DNA from: Cellvibrionaceae bacterium
Lineage (GTDB): Bacteria; Pseudomonadota; Gammaproteobacteria; Pseudomonadales; Cellvibrionaceae
Direction: 5' to 3'
Assembly: GCA_021151695.1 (NCBI GenBank)
Contig: JAGKWU010000005.1
Span: 62,001-126,000, forward strand
Length of the DNA: 64,000 nt
The notes below the pieces were generated by a model, which did not search any database, was not told the DNA's origin, and was given only the letters and a program-made list of their open reading frames with translations. The stretch's first letter is position 1, and each line of letters begins with the position of its first letter. The position numbers and the translations under genes were made by a program. Of the stretch, positions 60,411 to 64,000 are shown in pieces.

Positions 60411-60779
60411 ATGCTACTGACACGTGCTACCGCTATCGCCAGTTTTTTATTATTTCTGTTTATCTGCTGGATAATTTTTCAGGCAGATACAGGTACACCT
60501 CATTATTTTATTGATGCTATACGGAGTATTCCCGGCGGTGACAAACTTGGCCACCTGTGGCTCTATGGTTTGCTGGCATTGATGCTGAGTTATGCTTGGC
60601 GACACCATTCTCGCCGCTATCTGGGAATGCCAGCAGGATGTGCCCTGGTATTGGCATTTGCCATTATTGAAGAAGGTACCCAGGCATTTTTTCCCACTCG
60701 GACGCTGGATTTTGCAGATGTCGCTGCCGACTATCTAGGCGTGCAGTTAGCTGCCTGGTTTCTGCGACGGGCTGATTAA
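60411..60779 (+). CDS. VanZ-like membrane protein
   Basis: A 122-residue protein with about four membrane helices. The VanZ-family core is seen in DKLGHLWLYGLLALMLSYA and EEGTQAFFPTRTLDFADVAADYLGVQLA, with the conserved Glu-Gly-x-Gln and Asp residues. In Enterococcus, VanZ gives low teicoplanin resistance; in Gram-negative bacteria the role is unknown. It lies 51 bp after creD and may be in the same transcript. Confidence 0.86.
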   Translation: MLLTRATAIASFLLFLFICWIIFQADTGTPHYFIDAIRSIPGGDKLGHLWLYGLLALMLSYAWRHHSRRYLGMPAGCALVLAFAIIEEGTQAFFPTRTLDFADVAADYLGVQLAAWFLRRAD

Positions 60780-60928
60780 TAACCTGAAACCTCGGCTGTT
60801 TATTTAATGCGATTGACTTTTCCAGGCATAAGGCGATATTTTCCGTAAAGTCCCGGAGTTATTAGTACGGTAAATAATAAATAAAATCCGGATTCCCCTA
60901 ATTCCCACCAAGCACAAGGAGACGGTAC

Positions 60929-61417
60929 ATGATCGCACGGCATTTTTCTCTATTCGCGGTATTTTTGTATCTGGCAATAATGTCAGGCTGTTCCACTGTA
61001 AGGCTTATTTCAGAATACGATGAGGTTATTGATCAGGGGGTGACCGCCCTTCAGGCCAAGACAGAAGACCACATGTCCAAGCTTGAAATGGCGTTGCGAA
61101 AAATGAGTGTCTATAAAGATGGCACCAAAGAAAAAGCTGATCTTCAAGCTCAGGTTGCCTATCCCGCATCAGAAGAGTTCTATCGTAATTTTAGAGTAGA
61201 TTTGCGGGTGCTTAAAGCAAGGGCTGAAATCTACGAAAAAAATGATATTACGGTTAAGCAATTTGAAGCGCTTGAGGAGATCTTGAATAGCCAAATAGAG
61301 ATTCACCAGCGAGGCTTTAGTAGTGCAGAGGATGTGGTGGATATGAGCAATGCTTTCACCAGGGGCTTTAAAGGTATTCTTAAATTGGAAATCGCAAAAA
61401 AGCGCGGCGCAAAATAA
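60929..61417 (+). CDS. Helical lipoprotein of unknown function
   Basis: A 162-residue protein with a lipoprotein signal peptide; the lipobox is IMSGC, so Cys21 would be acylated. The mature part is almost all helical and charged (YDEVIDQGVTALQAKTEDHMSKLEMALRKM). It is not recognised as a named family. It is the first of three close rightward genes; the next start lies 34 bp downstream with a GGAG ribosome binding site. Residue +2 is Ser, which favours outer-membrane sorting by the usual rule. Confidence 0.8.
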   Translation: MIARHFSLFAVFLYLAIMSGCSTVRLISEYDEVIDQGVTALQAKTEDHMSKLEMALRKMSVYKDGTKEKADLQAQVAYPASEEFYRNFRVDLRVLKARAEIYEKNDITVKQFEALEEILNSQIEIHQRGFSSAEDVVDMSNAFTRGFKGILKLEIAKKRGAK

Positions 61418-61451
61418 GCTGAAAATTCATTAATGTGAAAGGAGATTGGTA

Positions 61452-61781
61452 ATGGCTCTCGATGCTTCAAAAATTGGCAAAGATATGGTTGCCGCTGCAA
61501 CAGGTGTATTCAATAAACAATGGCCGGATATCAAGGAATATGCCGAGCAGGAGTTTGAAGACTTCTCGCGTACGCTAGTGCGAATCTCCGCGCGCGTAGC
61601 CACGGGGCAACTCTCGGAAGAAAATGCAAAAACCATGGTCAGGGCGCAAATCAAATCCATGGAAATTGTTTTCCTCGCTGTGCAGGGTATGGGAATATTA
61701 ACGGTGGAGGCTGCGGTAAATGCGGCCGTCGATGTTGTTCGTACGGCCGTTAATACGGCGGCTGGCATTGCATTGTTATAG
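61452..61781 (+). CDS. Small helical protein of unknown function
   Basis: A 109-residue protein. The first half is amphipathic and charged (KQWPDIKEYAEQEFEDFSRTLVRISARVATGQLSEENAK). The second half is alanine/valine-rich and hydrophobic (LAVQGMGILTVEAAVNAAVDVVRTAVNTAAGIALL), perhaps membrane-inserting. No signal peptide. The ATG at 61452 has GGAG seven bases upstream; the TTG two codons earlier is ignored. The family is unknown. It sits between a lipoprotein and a TPR protein, so the three probably act together. Confidence 0.75.
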   Translation: MALDASKIGKDMVAAATGVFNKQWPDIKEYAEQEFEDFSRTLVRISARVATGQLSEENAKTMVRAQIKSMEIVFLAVQGMGILTVEAAVNAAVDVVRTAVNTAAGIALL

Positions 61782-61857
61782 CTATGGATAGACTTGGGGG
61801 AACTTAAATCGCCGAACCTTATCTGATCGGACAATAAATTAAAAAGGGATAAGTTCT

Positions 61858-62856
61858 ATGCGCAAGATAATTCGTCTGTTGGTATGTCTTTCTGCGGTTA
61901 ATGCTGTGTCTGCACAGGCCGCAGATATAACGCAGGCTGTTGCGGCGTTTAACGAAGATCGCATAGAGGTCGCAAAGCCCTTATTGGAAGCTGCCTCGCG
62001 CGAGGCGTCTACCAAAAACGAGGCACTGCTTTATCTCGGTCGTATTGCTTTTGAAGAAGGTGATGCAGAAAAGGCTCGGGATTTTTTATCTGCTGCAGTG
62101 GATATAGAACCGAATTCATCGGCGGAATATTACTGGTTAGGGCGTGCCTATGGCGAGCTCGCGCTTAAGGCTAATTTGTTAAAGCAGGCTTCTTATGCCA
62201 GTAGTGTCCACAAATATTTCCAGCTGGCAGCGGATGTAGATCCCCAGAATGTCTTGGCTCAGAGAGGGCTGTTTGAGTTCTATATAGTAGCTCCTTCCAT
62301 TATGGGAGGATCGTTGGATAAGGCTGAGCAGACGTTGAGCCTAATTCGCCAGCTCTCGCCTGTCGATGCTGATATAAAACTTTTATCGCTATTGGCAAAA
62401 AAAGAGCAGCCTGAACAAGCCTTGGCACAGGCAAAACTATTGGTTGCCAAATACCCCGATTCCGCAGAAGCTCTGTTTGTCGCAGGTCACACGCTGCGTG
62501 AACAAAAACAGTTACCCGAAGCGATAAAAGCATTTGAATCAGCTGCAAAAATTCCCGCTAATCGTACCAACAAAATGTTTGTTGAATCTGCGTCTTATAG
62601 TTTCTCGGAAACCTGTCACTGGGCTAACACCCGTTTGGACGAGGCCATTCCCAATTTGGAAAAATTTATTGTTGTGCATGGCAATGATAAGCGGTTTAAC
62701 AAAAACTGGCCGATATGGACACTTGCCAAGATGTACAAGCAACAGGGTAATCTGGAAAAATATAAGAGCTTACGCGCGCAACTTGATGTGGAGTATCTAA
62801 AGCAAGATAAACAAATCAAAGCAGAGGTTGAAAAGGCCGATAAAGAGAAGGTGTAA
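61858..62856 (+). CDS. Periplasmic tetratricopeptide-repeat protein
   Basis: A 332-residue protein with a signal peptide ending near VSAQAADI and a chain of TPR-like helices from about residue 40 (NEALLYLGRIAFEEGDAEKARDFLSAAVDIEPNSSAEYYWLGRAYGE; YPDSAEALFVAGHTLREQKQLPEAIKAFESAAK). The C-terminus is lysine-rich. TPR proteins scaffold other proteins; the partners may be the two products upstream. It ends 14 bp from the convergent binding-protein gene, with no terminator between them. Confidence 0.85.
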   Translation: MRKIIRLLVCLSAVNAVSAQAADITQAVAAFNEDRIEVAKPLLEAASREASTKNEALLYLGRIAFEEGDAEKARDFLSAAVDIEPNSSAEYYWLGRAYGELALKANLLKQASYASSVHKYFQLAADVDPQNVLAQRGLFEFYIVAPSIMGGSLDKAEQTLSLIRQLSPVDADIKLLSLLAKKEQPEQALAQAKLLVAKYPDSAEALFVAGHTLREQKQLPEAIKAFESAAKIPANRTNKMFVESASYSFSETCHWANTRLDEAIPNLEKFIVVHGNDKRFNKNWPIWTLAKMYKQQGNLEKYKSLRAQLDVEYLKQDKQIKAEVEKADKEKV

Positions 62857-62870
62857 ATCCTGTTGTGGTT

Positions 62871-63740
62871 TTACTGGTCACTGGTAGGGTTTTTAAGTTC
62901 CAATCTTACGCGGCTGCTGGTTTTGGTTTCTTCCAGCCTCTGCTTGAATTTTGCGAATTGATTGAAGGTTTGTTCGAAGCTGCCATCGGCCTCCGCCAGT
63001 TTTAAGCCACGTAAAATGCGATCGGCCAGTTGGTGATTGCCTTTATTGACAAAAAAGCTGTAGTGCGTCGGTTTATTGTAATGCAGCATCAATGTTTGCT
63101 CTGGCTCTAACCCCAGCTCGCCGAAGTTTTTGTTCGCAAAATCAATTTCGTGCATGCCGCAAGCGATAAAGTCAAAACGTTCTGCCGCCAGCATTTTAAA
63201 AAGCGCCGCATAGGCAATGGAGGTAATCACCGGAATATCATTGGCTCGCATCACTTGGGTGTCATTCCAGTGTTGTCCGCTGCCAGCAGTCATGCGTCGT
63301 AAATCATTGATGCTTTTTATTGTGGAAAATTTCTGCTGACTGTTTTTGCGAATTAATAAGACCCGGTAATCGTTCAGTCCACGCAATAGATTGAACGGCA
63401 CCACCTGCATAGCTTCCTTCCGTTCATTAGTCACCGAACTCCAAATAACGTCTATACCTGTGTTGGCCACCAACATGGCGCGCACTCGTCCTACACCTTC
63501 AGCATTGGGTTTATGTGTTATGACAAAGTCGCCATCGGTTTTGCGCGTTTTCTCCAGCGCCAATTTGAGCACTTGTTCGTAATAGGTGGCAGGATCATCC
63601 GGATCTGTATTGGGCGGATTTACTATGGTTATTTGAAGTGGGGCAGTTGCTTCTGCATGTGCAGGTGTATGCAGTGCAATTGCTGATAGCAAAGCGGCTG
63701 CGGCGAGGCACGACCTTAATATGAAATTGTGAAGCTTCAT
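62871..63740 (-). CDS. Periplasmic solute-binding-protein-like protein (SBP_bac_3 type)
   Basis: A 289-residue exported protein with a signal peptide ending near PAHAEA. It has a two-lobed binding-protein pattern: N-terminal LQITIVNPPNTDPD, the central GVGRVRAMLVANTGIDVIWSSVTNER, and INDLRRMTAGSGQHWND followed by FDFIACGMHEIDFA. It resembles amino-acid-type binding proteins used as stand-alone sensors, since no permease or ATPase gene is adjacent. Ligand unknown. It is preceded by an inverted repeat (63786-63822) that may regulate it. Confidence 0.82.
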   Translation of the reverse strand: MKLHNFILRSCLAAAALLSAIALHTPAHAEATAPLQITIVNPPNTDPDDPATYYEQVLKLALEKTRKTDGDFVITHKPNAEGVGRVRAMLVANTGIDVIWSSVTNERKEAMQVVPFNLLRGLNDYRVLLIRKNSQQKFSTIKSINDLRRMTAGSGQHWNDTQVMRANDIPVITSIAYAALFKMLAAERFDFIACGMHEIDFANKNFGELGLEPEQTLMLHYNKPTHYSFFVNKGNHQLADRILRGLKLAEADGSFEQTFNQFAKFKQRLEETKTSSRVRLELKNPTSDQ

Positions 63741-63785
63741 GGGAATTTGAATTGCCAGGGACTCAGGTGGTTTGGCTACCTGTTT

Positions 63786-63867
63786 AGGTACAACATAGTT
63801 ATTGTATAGCTTGGTTGTACCTGTTTGGCAATGGAGCCTGGGTCGGCCAGGAGCAACCTGGCCGACC
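63786..63867 (-). promoter_or_regulatory. Intergenic inverted repeats between the binding-protein and aldo/keto reductase genes
   Basis: AGGTACAAC (63786-63794) and GTTGTACCT (63814-63822) form a perfect 9-bp inverted repeat over a 19-base spacer, a candidate operator. A second, very stable hairpin GGTCGGCCAGG / CCTGGCCGACC with loop AGCAA lies at 63841-63867, directly after the reductase stop codon. It lacks a T-run but may still end or protect that transcript. Confidence 0.5.
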
Positions 63868-63874
63868 TATAACA

Positions 63875-64000
63875 CTAGCGGATGATGGCATCGATTTTAG
63901 CGATCTCATCGGCGCTGAATTCCAGATTGTTCAAGGCAGCAACGGAATCCACAATTTGTGCGGAACGGCTGGCGCCAATCAGGCAAGTGGTTACCGCATC
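63875..64000 (-). CDS. Aldo/keto reductase, C-terminal end (partial)
   Basis: The last 41 codons of a leftward gene that runs off the right edge of the window. The translation reads DAVTTCLIGASRSAQIVDSV followed by a segment with ALNNLEFSADEIAKIDAIIR and a TAG stop (63875-63877). The LIGASR motif and the ALNNLEFS tail are typical of the NADP-binding end of YghZ-type aldo/keto reductases (L-glyceraldehyde-3-phosphate reductase family). Nothing can be said about the active site, which lies outside. Confidence 0.8.
   Translation of the reverse strand, partial: DAVTTCLIGASRSAQIVDSVAALNNLEFSADEIAKIDAIIR

Noticed and set aside
1..64000. CRISPR arrays, tRNA or rRNA genes, prophage or transposase genes
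   Set aside because: No regularly spaced direct repeats, no cloverleaf or rRNA sequence and no transposase or integrase product were seen by reading. A tool-based scan could still find a divergent tRNA.

Overview
The window looks like chromosomal core sequence from a gammaproteobacterium of the Cellvibrionaceae, close to Cellvibrio. The evidence is the gene order (darP, ptsO-rapZ-ptsN-hpf-rpoN-lptBAC-kdsC-kdsD; ibaG-murA-hisG-hisD; rplM-rpsI-pet-sspB; ftsK-lolA-rarA-crcB-serS-cysG), a secreted GH26 glycanase with a long poly-serine linker (a hallmark of Cellvibrio and Saccharophagus polysaccharide degraders), and an oxidative sugar-use cluster. The genus is inferred from these traits and was not tested by any search.

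Layout. 1-756: the C-terminal end of a YhdP/AsmA-like protein. 808-8788 (minus): darP, then the nitrogen-PTS, sigma-54, LPS-export and KDO genes. 9139-14119 (plus): mlaC, ibaG, murA, hisG and hisD, with a gene-poor stretch of about 500 bp that ends in a very strong terminator. 14197-15973 (minus): a DegS/AlgW-type protease and yhcB. 16175-17995 (plus): an alpha/beta hydrolase and zapE. 18008-19894 (minus): a 7TM diguanylate cyclase. 20266-25981 (plus): an accessory block with two paralogous small proteins of unknown family, then a TonB-dependent receptor, a YfiR-like periplasmic protein and a hybrid histidine kinase. 26112-30590: rplM-rpsI, petA, a cytochrome b-c1 gene fusion and sspB. 30749-37524: a Pho regulon block (pstS, pstC, pstA, pstB, phoU) with tandem Pho boxes ahead of pstC. 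37658-41903: a GntR regulator, an SDR sugar dehydrogenase, an SGLT-type symporter and an SMP-30 lactonase. 41979-50835: ftsK, a 511-bp palindromic repeat element, lolA, rarA, crcB, serS, a Fic protein and cysG. 51007-64000: a small basic protein, the GH26 enzyme, a YdeP-type molybdoenzyme, an SRPBCC protein with a divergent LysR regulator, creBCD, a VanZ-like protein, a three-gene unit of unknown function (lipoprotein, small protein, TPR protein), a periplasmic binding protein and the end of an aldo/keto reductase.

How the genes work together. LptA, LptB and LptC with KdsC and KdsD make and export LPS. MlaC returns phospholipid inward, but the usual mlaFED and mlaB neighbours are missing here. 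PtsN, NPr, RapZ and sigma-54 form the usual nitrogen/cell-envelope control group. Rieske protein plus the b-c1 fusion make a complete bc1 complex. The Pst-PhoU genes take up phosphate, the GntR cluster probably imports and oxidises a hexose, and CreBC probably controls creD.

The most unusual observations are the fused cytochrome b-c1 gene, the 511-bp element whose two inverted arms carry hairpins with compensatory base changes, the orphan paralog pair next to a receptor/YfiR/kinase relay, and the unknown lipoprotein/small protein/TPR unit.
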